Shown here: positions 10,463-22,629 of the stretch, in pieces
Numbering within the stretch: position 1 is the first letter of the stretch
Layout of the letters: each line of letters starts with the position of its first letter
Assembly (NCBI RefSeq): GCF_002994745.2
Contig: NC_037089.1
Span: forward strand, 17,280,641 to 17,344,640
DNA length: 64,000 nt
Direction of reading: 5' to 3'
From: Rosa chinensis
Taxonomy: Eukaryota; Streptophyta; Magnoliopsida; Rosales; Rosaceae
Position numbers and translations under genes: made by a program
The notes under the pieces: generated by a model
What the model saw: only the letters and a program-made list of their open reading frames with translations
The model's database searches: none
Told to the model about the DNA's origin: nothing

Positions 10463-13400
10463 CTGTTACAAGTTCAACACTCATTAAAATTTTGCATTGC
10501 CAACAAAACCACACATCAAGCAGCTACATTCAATAACAGGGAGCCTAAATTTAGCTAGCAACCCTTCTTAAAATCTCTATGTTCAAGCTTAACAGCATGA
10601 AAAGATTCATATATATAACTATTAGCCTATAGAAGCTTTTGAAATAGTAGCCGAAGGACTTGAGACATATTTCAAATTCAAAGAACCTCAGACCAAGCAA
10701 AATTAGATGGAAGCAAATTAGCTTTCCAATCCAAGACTAGCAATCAGGTAGCTGCAACACAAGAACTGAAATGTGATCTACTATAACTAGGAGAAACTAA
10801 CATTCAGTATTTTTAATGCTAAATTAACTTGCCAAGTCATCAACTTCTAGGATTACAAACCAATTTCAACTTGATGCAATACCAGATACTTTGAATAAGA
10901 AATCAGTGGATTTTAAAAAAGAAGGCAATACCAGAAAGTTGTGAAATTGAAGAAGTTGGAAGTGGTGGCCATGGAAGCAATAAAGGCAGCAGCAAGGATG
11001 CATTGTGAAATCCTTAGAAGAAGCCCAGTTAAAGTCCTAGGAAAATCCTTCATTTTTGTTTCTCTCACAAATCCAACAAAGTATCAGATTCTTAATTGGT
11101 TTCAATACCTCATATCCTTCAGTCCTATATAAATGAATGTGTAACAGAAAATATAGCATCAAGGGCTTAATCATACTCTGTTAGTCCTATATTAATGCAA
11201 TTATTTATGCTTCATCATTCTATTCATGCAAATTCCAACTAATAAACGCTTTCAATCAAATTGATTCAACTCTTTTTTCAAAGAATCCATGAAACAAATA
11301 GATATCATACAACCTAATAATTCTTTTGATACCCAAAACAAATATAAATATAAGATAAATACTGCAGCAAGTAGTTCACCAGAAAAAAAAAGTAACAAGA
11401 AAAACCTAAGTTAAGATTCATACTTGAGACAAGAAAAAGAAGAGTGTGGAAGCAAGAAGCTCTTAACATACGCCTGCACACAAAGGATCAATAGATAAAC
11501 TGTTAGAGAAAGGATTACAATAGGTATGTATGAAAAAGATAAAAAGGATTACAATAGGAGAATAGAAATTGAAATATAATATTAGCAAACAGAAGGGGTA
11601 TATCCTTACATTTAATCATATGGATTCCTCAATTAAGTAAGGATATCAATCAACATACCTTCAGTGGAGTTTATGTGCTTTCTCTGAGAAGATACTTTCA
11701 ATTTCAGATATGAGCCTACAGATTGGACAATAATATCAATTAAGACAGAGAGGTACATTTGAACAAAAGCAATTCACAGTTTGCTTACCCCTTGAAGATT
11801 TCTATGGTGTTTGCATCCAATTTAGGCAAAGGCCTCATATCTGCAACAAAATCCAATTTTAATAATCAGCATATAAAAGAATAAGACATAAATTAATGAC
11901 AAGATTAGTACTCCATTCAAGTAAGGAGCAGTAGTATCCTATCTTCACTTGAATTGGCATTTGAAGGAGTGATATCAGAATCATTCTCCCTAATCCTCAC
12001 AAAAATCAGGTATACAAAAGTATTTTACATACTAACTTCCAATGTAAAGAAAAAGGCTCTAGAATGAAGAATACAAATATATAAGGGCAGCATCATGCTG
12101 CTGTTAAGAAATTCCATTTGCAAATTTATAGTCCACAATAACGAAAAAAAATGGTCTAGACTTGGTTAATAACAATTTGCACACTCACACGTGCAAAGAG
12201 AGAGAGAGAGAGAGGAGCAATCTTACATGCATAGAAGATGATATGGCTTCCCGTCAATTCTGCAGTACCAATAAAAATGTTCATTAAGTCAGCAATTCTT
12301 TTGAATGATTACTTCGCTTGAACTCAAAGAACCATTAACCAACTAACAAGAATGGTAGAGCAATATTTTTGGCCTCTAATTCTAAAACCTTGATCCAACT
12401 AACCATAACAAACATAACCTAATCTGAATCGCATACAACAATGCCAACGAGAAAAGGAGTAGCAAGAAGGAAAAAGGTTGAGCTAAAAACCGTTGACTGT
12501 GAGTGACCCAAGGATCATTTGACTATAGTAGTTTGTAGAGTCAGAAGCTAATACAAAGAACTTTGACAAAAACTTAACATCAAATATGAAAAGAGAATAA
12601 GATTCAAAGTCTCCGATACAAATCATACAATTCACAAGTCCACAAATTTAATGAATCCGAACACCATATGAAGATTGAACAATAAAAGATGAAATTTTAT
12701 CAAGATAGCCATAACTCACCAATAGTTGATCACATTGTTGGATTTTGGCTCAAGATAGAGGAGATTGAACTCACTTTCATTGTGGAAACACAACCCACTG
12801 TGAGGAGAATCTGAATTTGAAAGGAATTAGACATGAAAACTCTAATTAAATTAGTTTCACAGCTATACCTCAAAACAGGAATTGTTTATGAGCAGTTGGT
12901 AGTGTTAGCTTTTTTTGTAAATAATCCAACCGTTGGATTTTCATGATTTTCGAGTAAAAAAAATATGACAATATTTCAAACAAGTTTCATGAAGAAGTCA
13001 AGATGAAATGAATATGAGAAGTTGCATATTTTAGGCCATGAAGTTGACTGACTGGAATTGTAGCAAGCTAACCAATTCATCACCATGGTCAAAAAATTCC
13101 CAATTCAAACTGTAAAATGAAAAACCCAATAAAGAAGCTAACCAATTGCGACCAATGACCTCCTTGGTTCAGTAACCCATGGTGTTGACGAACCCATCAG
13201 CTGCTCGTCCAAGTTGATAGCAACGGTGACGACGAAATCCACATGGCACAACTTGGAGAAAATTCTGAAACGGAAAAGGCATCGTCTTCCTTTTTAGGGT
13301 TTTTTGATGAAGAGAGAGGCAGACAAGTGCAGGGGAGGAGGAAGAAGCAGCGAAGGTCTTAGGGTAGAAAGCGTTTTGGGTGTTTAGGTGGTTTGAGATT

Positions 13401-14331
13401 TCAATGTGATTAATGATATTTCTGGAGAATTTTGGGGTTTCAGAACTATGAGAGAGAGACGATAAGAGAAAGAGAGATGAGAATGAGGACCAAATTGAAT
13501 CTCTCTCAATGAATATGAGAGATTCACAAGAGAGATCGAGGTGCCTCTCTTGAGGCGTTTCGGGGAGGCTATTCGAGAGAGAGGGTCGAGGGTCGACGGG
13601 TCGAGATAGGGTTGAGAGGCTTTGTATGTCGTGCTAGGTTTTGTTTTCCTTCTTTGGGACACAATGTGGCATGGCAACTTAAACCTAGCAGAAAATTTTC
13701 AAAGTTACTCACACAACAGAAACCTCATCAACTGTTGTGTGAGTGCACTAAATAAAATCAAAATGTGGAAACATGGAGGGAAACATGCCGCCTACAACAT
13801 TTTGGCTCAAAAATCTACCGCCTATGTTCCTACCTCACACAACAGAAACGTATAACTTCTGTTGTCTAATTTCTACAGCTTGCACTAGGTGGAAGACGTT
13901 TAAGCAAGCTTCCTCAAAATTTGGTATCCAATTTTCAATCACACAACAGAAATCTCAAGCACCGTTGTACCTAGTAGCCCAAATTTCAGATGTCAAGAGG
14001 CAACCAAGACTAGAGAGTGGAGGGAAATCTGCCGCTATATTTTTAAAGACTCAGACAACGGACAATACGTAATTATGTTATGCAATGTAGTTCTGAGAAA
14101 AAAGTTATCACTTTGTGGACATTCACACAACAGAACATCACTAATACCGTTGTACAATAGAGTTCACTTAAACACACAACAGACAATTTCTGTTCTGTTG
14201 TGTGATTAGTGTTGTGTGATTAACTTTTTGTAGTAGTGCATTCTAGGTTTGGTTGTTCTTGATGTTCTTGGCTAAAATCTGACATAGGGATAGTTTAGAT
14301 CGGTTTTGGAACTAACTGACGTGGGTTTTAG

Positions 14332-17056
14332 GGTTTGTGATGGCTAGCGTCATAGAGATCTCGAGCAGTGAGGATTCCGGGTCTGACGTGTCGCTCAGCG
14401 TGGCGGATAGGATGTTTATTGACTCGTTGCGTCCGTCTGCCCCTGCAGGAACCTCACTGTCCGAACCGCTAGACATCGAGCTGCTACAGACCATACCTTG
14501 GGAAATTGCAATGGGTAGTGCCGGTCATCTAGAAAGTTTTAGGGCAAGGGAAGACGTTGCCGCCAGCAAAAGGCGTGAGGAGAGGCTAGCGAGCAATAGC
14601 GCTGCTAGAGGTTTTGCTGGCGGGGGTGAGGCTGGCAGGGAAGAGGTAGAGTAGGTGTGGATTCTCCGCGACAGCACTGCAGTTGACGAGGTTGGAGAAC
14701 CTATGACGACTGCTGCAGTCAATAGTCTGAAGTGGGTATTCCGCCTGCCGGGAGTGGTGAAGTCGTGTCCGCCTGCCGCTGATGAGAAGGCTTCTATTTT
14801 GCCGGCGGGGTATGCTGCTGTTCAGGAGGCCATCTTCCACCAAGGTGTTACCTTTCCGCTACTCCCCAACCTCCAGATCTTGGTGTGCGAGTTTGGTCTC
14901 GCCTTTGGGCAGATTTGTCCCAATATGTGGAGGTTGTTGATGGCGCTCAACTCGCTATGGCGCTTGTCAGGCTACGAGGGTCCAACCGTGGCGGAGGTGT
15001 TGCACTTTTACGAGCTGGTGTACGTGATGCGCCAGGGATGTAGTTGACAAGTAAATCTGAGCCACCGTCAGGGGGCCCCAAAGCTAATCGAGAATCTAAA
15101 GGATTCTATGTCTCCCTAGCGGGGGACCTTCTGTATTGCCACGACGGGGTGGGAATACCAAGTTGGGTCAAATGAGGGGGTGCCGACATTCAGGATTAAG
15201 TCAGAGTTCCAACCTATTTGAGGTTGGTGCTAGCTTTTGCTAATCGAAGTTGCCAGCTTTGCTTGTATGATATGTTTCTGTACTCTGCTAATCATCGTTT
15301 TTTTTTATGCAGCGGGCTTGCGATATAACTTGACACACTAGGAAGAGTGTCCGTGGCGAGGATTAGAGGTTGTTGGCAGAATCGCAACCTGCTCGACCTC
15401 CGTCTTCTCACCGGTTGGGAGCTGTTGGTCGATCAATAGTTGACTCGCGCCCTTGGTAAGTAACTTCCGCTGATCTGTGCCTTAGTTCAGTTTTCCTCAG
15501 GCTAACCTGTTGCCTTTCGTGTAGATTCTCCACTGGGTAACAAAGTGAGAAGCGACGTGTTTGCCAAAGCCATGGACCGCGCAGAGATTAATGACTTTCT
15601 GGAGAGCATGTATGCCGCTGGGCTGGTTGCCCAGCAAACTGTCTCAACCCCCAGACACTGGCGGTGAGCCAGTTTAAGACTCCAGTGGTGCTGCCGATGC
15701 CTCAGCACTCGTATCTTGGACCCGACGGTTCACCCGTGGTTCAGGCAGGAGCTGGCGTCGACCGCGGGGCTGCTGGCGGGAGCAAGGCCCCTGCGCAGCA
15801 GAAAGAGAGAGCGCTCGCTAATCGGCTTGGGCCTCAGAAGGAGAAGGTGGCGCCCTTGAAGGAACCAGCTACTGTTGCGGGGTTGGAGCCGCATATGCAA
15901 TCGAGGCCTGTCGCCGTTGGTTCCACACGGGTGGTGTTACAGAGGAAGCGGCGACAGAATGACGCCGACAAAGAGAGGAGGGAGACGATGTGGAGACCAT
16001 CGGGGCCAGCCAACAAAAGAGGGCAATTCGGGCCCCGCTGAAGGTGACTGTGGCCCCTGTCGGGGAGGTGCAGGCGAGCGGTCTAGACTCCTTTAGCCCG
16101 TATGCCGAGTTCCTGACCGATCGCGAGCGGGAGTTTCTCTTCCACCTTTGTGAGTGGTTAGGATTTGGTGGATTGGATAGGACCGTCCGCCCGACCGCAG
16201 TGCAACAGTTGCCATTCAGCTCAGCGTTTGGCCATCTGTCTATCGGGCTACATGAGCTGTTCCTTGCCATGTCAAACCAGCCTCTGGTTAAGCAGCAGTT
16301 GAAGGAGGAAATTTAAGTCTCGAGAGGGAGTTGCAAGAGGCCAAAGATAAGCTGGCGAACGTTGAGCGGCGCCTGACCAAGGCGGAGTGTGATGTGATGA
16401 ATGCCCGTGGAAAGCTAATTTCGCCATTAAGCGGGACCTCGAGCGGAACGATCATGTCTCCAAGCTAGAGCAAGACATAGCCCTGCTGAAGGATCAAGTG
16501 GCGGCTAAGGGTAAAAAAGTTGAGATCCTTTAGAAGGATTCTGCTGTTAAGTCCGCTGAGGTTAAGAGGCTGGAGGGCGAGGTTGCCTGGCTGGAAGCTG
16601 AGAGGAGCCGCATCACCTCATGGAGGTCGCCGCTGTGGAGGCATTTAAGCAATCTGCGGAGTACAAGCGAGCCATGATGGAGGCGGCGAAGGCTGGTAGT
16701 GCTGCCAACTTAGACATGTTGAAGCAGAAGGGCGCCATCGATTGGGTGAAAGCATCCCAACCCGCCGGGTCATCTGGTCAGCGGGAGCCTGCGAGCAGTG
16801 AGGTTCCTATTCGAGCTTAGGGTGCCCGCTCAGGTAGCGGAGAGAGTGGTGAGCGTCCGGCGGACGATTCTCAGTGGACCCACCTCCCACTCAATCTGAC
16901 ATCTCTCGTGCTAACTTCATGGCCGCCAATACCCGAGAGGATGGCACCATGGTGACGCTGAGCCCTACCACTCCTGGATCTGATCAGACGAGCCGCCTGG
17001 CTGGGCCACCCCTACCGCTAGAGTCTGAAGAAGTTGCCGCTGCTCCCAAGAATTAG
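14332..17056 (+). pseudogene. Gypsy-1 antisense accessory ORF (putative gypsy-type transposon protein, PF04195-like)
   Basis: Plus-strand gene, antisense to gag-pol, with ATG at 14340. Residues from 14655 to 15047 form the conserved block VCEFGLAFGQICPNMWRLLM typical of the 'putative gypsy type transposon' domain, followed by KGFYVSLAGDLLY near 15100. GT-AG introns are visible at about 15222-15312 and 15460-15525. After a hydrophilic linker (15664-16040), 16300-16700 is a heptad-rich coiled coil (LEREL..AKDKLANVERRLTKAE) and the reading ends APKN-stop at 17056. Stops and frame changes occur (near 14652, 15045, 16315, 16530). Similar antisense ORFs are described in Tat retrotransposons; their function is unknown. 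An upstream promoter and leader exon may lie at 8.65-8.85 kb. Confidence 0.65.
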
Positions 17057-17527
17057 TGATGAATACTCCGCAGCTTTTGTAATGCCGCTGAGGCTTGTTT
17101 ATGTTGGTGCCGCTAAGGCTTATTTTGTAATTTTGACTATTCCTTTAGGTGGGGAGTCCCGACCCTAGATATATGCAATTTTTGCCTTTGACATTTTGTG
17201 TGGGATCCTTTTCAATGATTGTTTTTTTTTTTTTTTTTTTTTGCCAGAGTTTTGACTTGTGCTTTTGCCAATTAATGAAACAATAAAGGAATTAAAATTG
17301 TTCCAAGTGCACAATGTAGCGGGCATGGTCCGCCGAATATTGTTGGCGTTGCTAGTTAATTCTTGTGCTGGGACTTGGTGACAATGGTTTGAATAATTCC
17401 TTGTTTCATTGATAGTTGATAGACCAGCATTTTACAAAAGCGGGGTTGTACCCGTTGATTAGCTTCCCTTAGCTAAATATTGAACAAAAATTTAGCTAAG
17501 TCAAGATGCTCTTGGGTAGCGGCATGA
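17057..17527. other. Spacer between antisense ORF and integrase end
   Basis: Non-coding region where the two convergent transcription units of Gypsy-1 meet. It contains a T tract at 17221-17242 and AT-rich sequence; no domain is visible. Confidence 0.4.
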
Positions 17528-20300
17528 CTATTTGTAGTAATACCGAAGGTGTTTGGTATTCCAAGGGTGGGTCGTTGTGACGCCATCCTTGTCCATTAAG
17601 TAGAAGGTGTCGGGGCTAACGACTTCCACAATTTTGTATGGTCCTTCCCAAGTTGGGCGGAGTGCCGTTGGCGGTGGAATGACTTCCTTCATTACCCAGT
17701 CCCCCAGTTAGAGGTTGACTTAAATACACATTTACGCAAGCGTACGTATCATTGTCAAGATAGAAAAATATTATGCTCAAAGTTTATCGTACCACGGGGA
17801 TTAGTGGCTAACCCACATTCCTTGGGTAATCGGAAATAAAGACACTTAGCAAACAAAGGAAAGAAAAAGAAAAAGAAAATACATAAAAATGTTAATCTAA
17901 GGCACTAAGCCTTAGCAATGCTTGACTTTAATTTTTCACCAAAGCCTAATCAAAACTAAGAGCCTAGTGGTAGATATGCACAAATGAGTGGAAGAGTTTA
18001 ATGTTTGGGGGTTGATTTTAACTTAACAAATAATAATTAAATGTAAAGCAATAAAAATAAAAAATGAAATGTAAACAATAAAAATGAGAATGTCGGGTGT
18101 TAGGGAAGTTCCTTCACCCAAACCTCATGTGTCGGAAGCTAATCTAATATAGATGCATATTTCATATTTTGGCGGTAGTCGTATCCAAGGCGGTTCAAGG
18201 CTCAAGGACCGAAATTCCCTTTCATGGTATTCCTACTCCGGTTCAAGGGCCGTAGAGACTCACTTGGCATGAATTAGAGCCGGTTCAAGGGTCACTAATT
18301 CAGATCAAGAGGCGTAGAGATCGAGGAATTAGACTACTAAGCGACCCGCCCGCGCAATCACGCAACAGGTGTAAATCACCATGCTTATAAACCTTCGAAT
18401 ACGAAATTGAAGGTTTCTAGCTTAGGAATTAGAGGGGGTCAAGCCTCTAACTCTATCCTAGACATGCTCAAAATACACACCTTAGAGTTGACTAGGCTCC
18501 TAGACATGCATTTTAACCCAACAAAAATAGATATAAACATCCATCATATGAAAATTGCATCATTACATTAAATTAAACATCTTTTACACAAAATTTGGGT
18601 TAGAGACACAACCCTAACCCCCAACAAAGAAATTACTCACAACCCATAACTATGAACATCAAAGATACAAAATTCAAAGAGAAAAGATTATAGAAGTGTA
18701 GGAGAACACAAAAGTAGCCACAATTAGCTAGGAAGCTAATATGACTTCCCTTGAATTACAACTCCCACAAATACCTAAAGCTTGAATCTTGTAGCTTTTG
18801 ATGAATCCTTGAAGCTTGTGTGAGAAATTCCTTGAAAACCTTAAAATAAAACTAAAGAAAAGAGGAAAAATGGAGGAGATGGAGGAGAGAGAGAGCAGCC
18901 CAAAAGGGCTGCCTCTGTTTTTGGTGTGGCTGCGGCTACTGTTATGTGGTTCTCGGGTTCTCCCCTCTTCTCAATATATATCTCTACATATATACCTATA
19001 AGGAGGCGCTGTGAGTAAAGGCTGATGAATCAATCGGGTATGTGTGGCTAGAGGAAGATATTAATCATGGATAAGGCTGCACGTGACCAAGAGGAGAGAA
19101 TATGAAGTCTCTGTGTGATTGTGGTGACATGCCACGTGTCAATTCTTGGTTGGAGAAGTCTATTTCAACATCAAACGTGCATGAATGCAGTGTGTGTTGG
19201 TTAATTAACCAATTAAGCTTAATTGCTTAACTAAGCCATTCACAATTTTGTCCTTTTGTCGAAATTTTGACTTTCACCATTTTGCATCATTTCTGTGTCC
19301 ATTTTTTCTCGATTTCCTACAAAAAAATAAAAATATATTAACTACATATTAATTTACTTAAGGATTAGCTTATTTCACGTGTTTAAAATGCAATTACGTG
19401 CATAGAAATGAGTGTAATAAGAGGTTTCGGGCTTTGACTCTGGCGTTGTAGAAACGTGATACCCGCTGTTTGTTTTGTAAGTTGTGCAAATGGGCCTTGT
19501 GTCTTTTCTCCTCGAGGAGGTCCTTGTCGAGGTTGATGCCTTTGCCGTTGGTTTCATAGCAGTAGCCCTCGACCCTAATGGTAGCTTGGGTGACCCCAAT
19601 AGGTAGGACGGCTTCAGTTCCGAACATCATGCAGAACAATGTTTCACTAGTGGCGGAAGTTGGGGTAGTCCTAATGGCCCACAACACTTCCGGGAGTTTC
19701 TCCGCCCATAAACCTTTGGCGTCGTCGAGCTTCTTTTTTAGCAGCTTCTTGATTATCTTGTTTGCTGCTTCGACTTGGCCGTTGGTTTGGGGATGAGCGA
19801 CATATGCAAAACTCATTTTTTTCGCCCAGATCAGCGGTGAAAGATATGAGTTCCTTGTTGTTGAACTGTGTGCCATTGTCTGTAATGATTGTGTGGGGGA
19901 CTCCGTAGCGGCAGTAGATGTTCTTCCAGAGGAATTGAGTTACCTTGGAGGTAGTTATAGTCGTCAGCGGTTTCGCCTCTATCCACTTACTGTTGTAGTC
20001 GATGGCAACAATGATGTATTTGAACTGGCCTTTGGCGGTTGGGAATTTTCCTAGCAAGTCCAGGCCCCACATGGAGTGGATCTATGGACCAATGATGATC
20101 GACAGGGGCTCCGCCGGGGCATGGGGAAGGTCAGCATATTGTTGATACTTATGGCAGGACCTGGAGACCTTCCTAGCGTCGTTTCCGAGCGTGGGCCAGA
20201 AGTAGCCCTGTCGCATTGTGCGATTAGCCAGAGATCTGGCGCTGGAGTGGTTTCCACATTCCCCAGCGTGTATCATTGTAAGAACGGCCTTTCCCTCCTC
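17528..20300 (-). pseudogene. Gypsy-1 integrase remnant, split by a 1.7-kb insertion
   Basis: Minus strand. The zinc-binding N-terminal part (20082-20290) reads HAGECGNHS and later SCHKYQQYA, so the last Cys of the HHCC finger is Tyr. The catalytic core (19671-20072 and 19394-19876, in two frames) has WGLDLLG, IDYNSKW, TDNGTQF and the Glu of NGQVEAANK, so the DDE set is recognisable but a frameshift separates the last residue. The C-terminal part resumes at 17710 as DWVMKEVIPPPTALRPTWEG and ends HLRYYYK-stop at 17528. Between them lies a TIR-like element (about 17715-19419). Acts on LTR ends to integrate cDNA in intact relatives; inactive here. Confidence 0.85.
17715..19419. mobile_element. 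TIR-like non-autonomous element inserted in the integrase reading
   Basis: 1.7 kb that interrupts the integrase. AGAGG(TT) occurs on both sides (17710-17716 and 19420-19426), probably the target duplication. The ends are degenerate inverted repeats: TAAATACACATTTACGCAAG at the left, and TATTACACTCATTT with GCACGTAAT as complement of the right. The interior is AT-rich, with a hairpin-like GGTTCAAGG repeat area (18190-18300) and a short open frame (18816-19001). No transposase. Exact borders are uncertain by a few bases. Confidence 0.6.
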
Positions 20301-22510
20301 TAGGGTCAGACACCGGAGGTTGGGATGTGTGAATCCTTGGCGGTAAAGCTTGCCATTCTGGATGTTATAGCGGGTTGCCCTCCGCTTAAGTTGCCTTGCT
20401 TCGACCTTGTCGGTTGGCAGTGTTCCATTGCGCTTGTACTCAATTATTTCATCCATCCAACTTGGGTTTACCTCAATGTTGAAGATTTCGGCCAGGGTCT
20501 TGGTGATGCTTGGCTTATCAAGGCATTCCACCCTTGTGTCCGCTGGACTTTGGTGTGGTTGAGCGATTGCTAGTCTTGCTAGTGGGTCAGCCTTGACATT
20601 CTTTTCCCTGGGGATCTGCGTGATGGTGTGAAATTTGAATTTCTTGAGGAGTGTCTTGACGTACCCTATGTATGCCGCTAACTGCTGGTCCTTGGCTTGG
20701 AAGCTGTCGTTGACCTGGTTAACGACTAGCTGGGAGTCGCTGAATATGTTGACACTCTCAGCCCCTGAGTCGATGGCGAGGAGTAAGCCAGCAATGAGCG
20801 CTTCATACTCCGCCATGTTTTTTAAGGCTTTGAAATTGAACTTTAACGCGTATTCCACTTTTAGTCCCCTGGTCCCGTCAAGATGACTCCTGCACAGCAG
20901 GCCCTATCGCAAGTGGAGCAGTCCATGTGGAGGTTCTACTCTAACTGCTACTGGGGATTGGTTCCTCAGCTGTTACCATTTCTGAGTTGGCCTCCTGTGC
21001 CCCTAGGTTGGGTTCATCCTGACGCTCGGTGTGTTCAGCGATGAAATCTGCCACTGCTTGGCCTTTCATGGCAGTTCTTGGCTTGTAGTCAATGTCGAAC
21101 TCACTAAGCTCGATGGCCCACTTGCTGAGGCTCCCAGAGTGCTCAGGGTTTTGCATTATCTGGCTTAAAGGTTGGTTTGTTAAGACATGAATTGTGTGGG
21201 CTTGAAAGTATTGGCGGAGTTATCTAGCGAAGATAATGAGTGCGAGAGCGAGCTGCTCTAGGGGGGGATATCTTGTTTCCCCCCGTTCATGCCTATGTCG
21301 GCGTACAATACGGGGAGCTCCTTCTGGCCTTCTCGTCGTACAATAGCGCAGCTTACCGCTGATTGTGATACCTCTAAGTATATGTACAGTGTCTCCTCTT
21401 GCACAGGAATGTAAAGTAGTGGGACTGCTGCCAAGTGCTCTTTCAAGCTCTAGAACACCGCCTCACAGTCTGGGTTCCAGTTGATTACCTTCTTGTGGGT
21501 CGTCTTCAGAACTTTGAAAAATGGGAGGCATTTGTCGGTGAGTCTGGAGATGAACCGAGAGAGGGCGGTTAGTTTGCCTTGGAGGCTCTGAACGTGTATC
21601 TTCCATTCCAGAGCCTTCATATTGAGGATGGCCTGTACCTTGTCAGGATTGGCCTCTATGCCCGTTCGCTGACTATGTAGCCTAGAAATTTGCTGCCGGT
21701 GACGCCAAAGAAACACTTTTCTGGGTTGAGGCGCATACCATAAGCCAAGAGAATGGCAAACATGATTATGAGGTTTGCCACGTGTCCGCTGGCCTTGATG
21801 CTTTTTACCAACATGTCTTCCCTGTAGACCTCTATGATTTTGCTGAGATGCTCAACGAACATGGCGTTCATCAACCGCTGATAAGTTGCACTGGCGTTCT
21901 TCAAACCGAAAGGCATGACATTGTAGCAGTATAGGCCCTTGTCAGTGGTGAAGGTGGTGCACTCCTGGTCACCGGGGTGCATCTTGATCTGATTATAGCC
22001 AGAGAAGGCATCCATCATGCTGAGCAACTCATGTCTAGTGGTTGCATCGATCAGTTAATCAATGCGGGGTAGCGGGAGGCTATCCTTTGGGCATGCCTCG
22101 TTGAGACTTTTGAAATCGACACATATCCGCCATTTTCTACTAGGTTTCTTGACCATGACCAAGTTGGAGATCCACTGAGGGTAATTGACTTGGCGGATAA
22201 ATCCAATGCGCTGGAGTTTGGCAACCTCTTCCCCTATTGCACGATTTCTTTCTTTATCGAAGGCCCTTCGCCTCTGCTTGACAGGGTAGAAGGACGGTTT
22301 GATGCTCAACTTGTGTGTGATAATCTCAAGGGAGATACCTGGCATATCAGCATAGGACCATGCAAAGATGGCGGCATTGTCACATAGAAACTGAGTGAGC
22401 TCTACCGCTATCTCGGGGGCTAGCCGAGCACCGATGCGGACTATCCGCTCAAGGTGCTCGTCGGAGATGCTGATAACCCTCAAGGATGTCTTGGGTTGAC
22501 AGGCTCCTTT
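20300..22510 (-). pseudogene. Gypsy-1 reverse transcriptase and RNase H remnant
   Basis: Minus-strand pol in several frames. The RT N-terminal part (22055-22483) reads WISNLVMVKKPSRKWRICVD and NEACPKD. The palm part (21656-22027) reads MMDAFSGYNQI and MPFGLKNASATYQRLMN, but the catalytic box is YREDM where YxDD is expected. The thumb/connection covers 21258-21716. The connection-RNase H part (20941-21156 and 20082-20858) has DYKPRTAMKGQAVADFIAE, AEYEALIAGL and SDSQLVV, with RNase H acidic residues visible. Stops and frameshifts separate these blocks (near 22055, 21450, 20890). In active elements this protein copies genomic RNA into cDNA; here both frame integrity and the active-site aspartate are lost. 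Confidence 0.88.
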
Positions 22511-22629
22511 TTTACATATTTTTTCTCGTCATCCCTAGGGTCCTCAAAGATATTTGGTGCTGGTGCATGGTTTCCTACCGTTAGGATCTCATGGCGGCGC
22601 GCCGACCGTGCCACGGTTGTGGAATAACA

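Larger units (their letters stand above)
9079..14238. mobile_element. CACTA-2: CACTA transposon, 5.2 kb, nested in Gypsy-1
   Basis: Starts CACTACTACAAAAAGTT and ends AACTTTTTGTAGTAGTG, a perfect 17-bp terminal inverted repeat. It is flanked by CAT at 9076-9078 and 14239-14241. Subterminal regions (9100-9750 and 13700-14220) are dense in ACAACAGA or its complement TCTGTTGT, often in short inverted pairs. No transposase reading is visible. The interior (9800-13600) is AT-rich and intron-like, with small exon-like blocks on the minus strand, including an N-terminal methyltransferase exon at 10404-10462. Confidence 0.95.

Noticed and set aside
15834..16270. Minus-strand frames under the antisense ORF
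   Set aside because: Shadows of the plus-strand accessory ORF; no Gypsy domain on that strand at this position.
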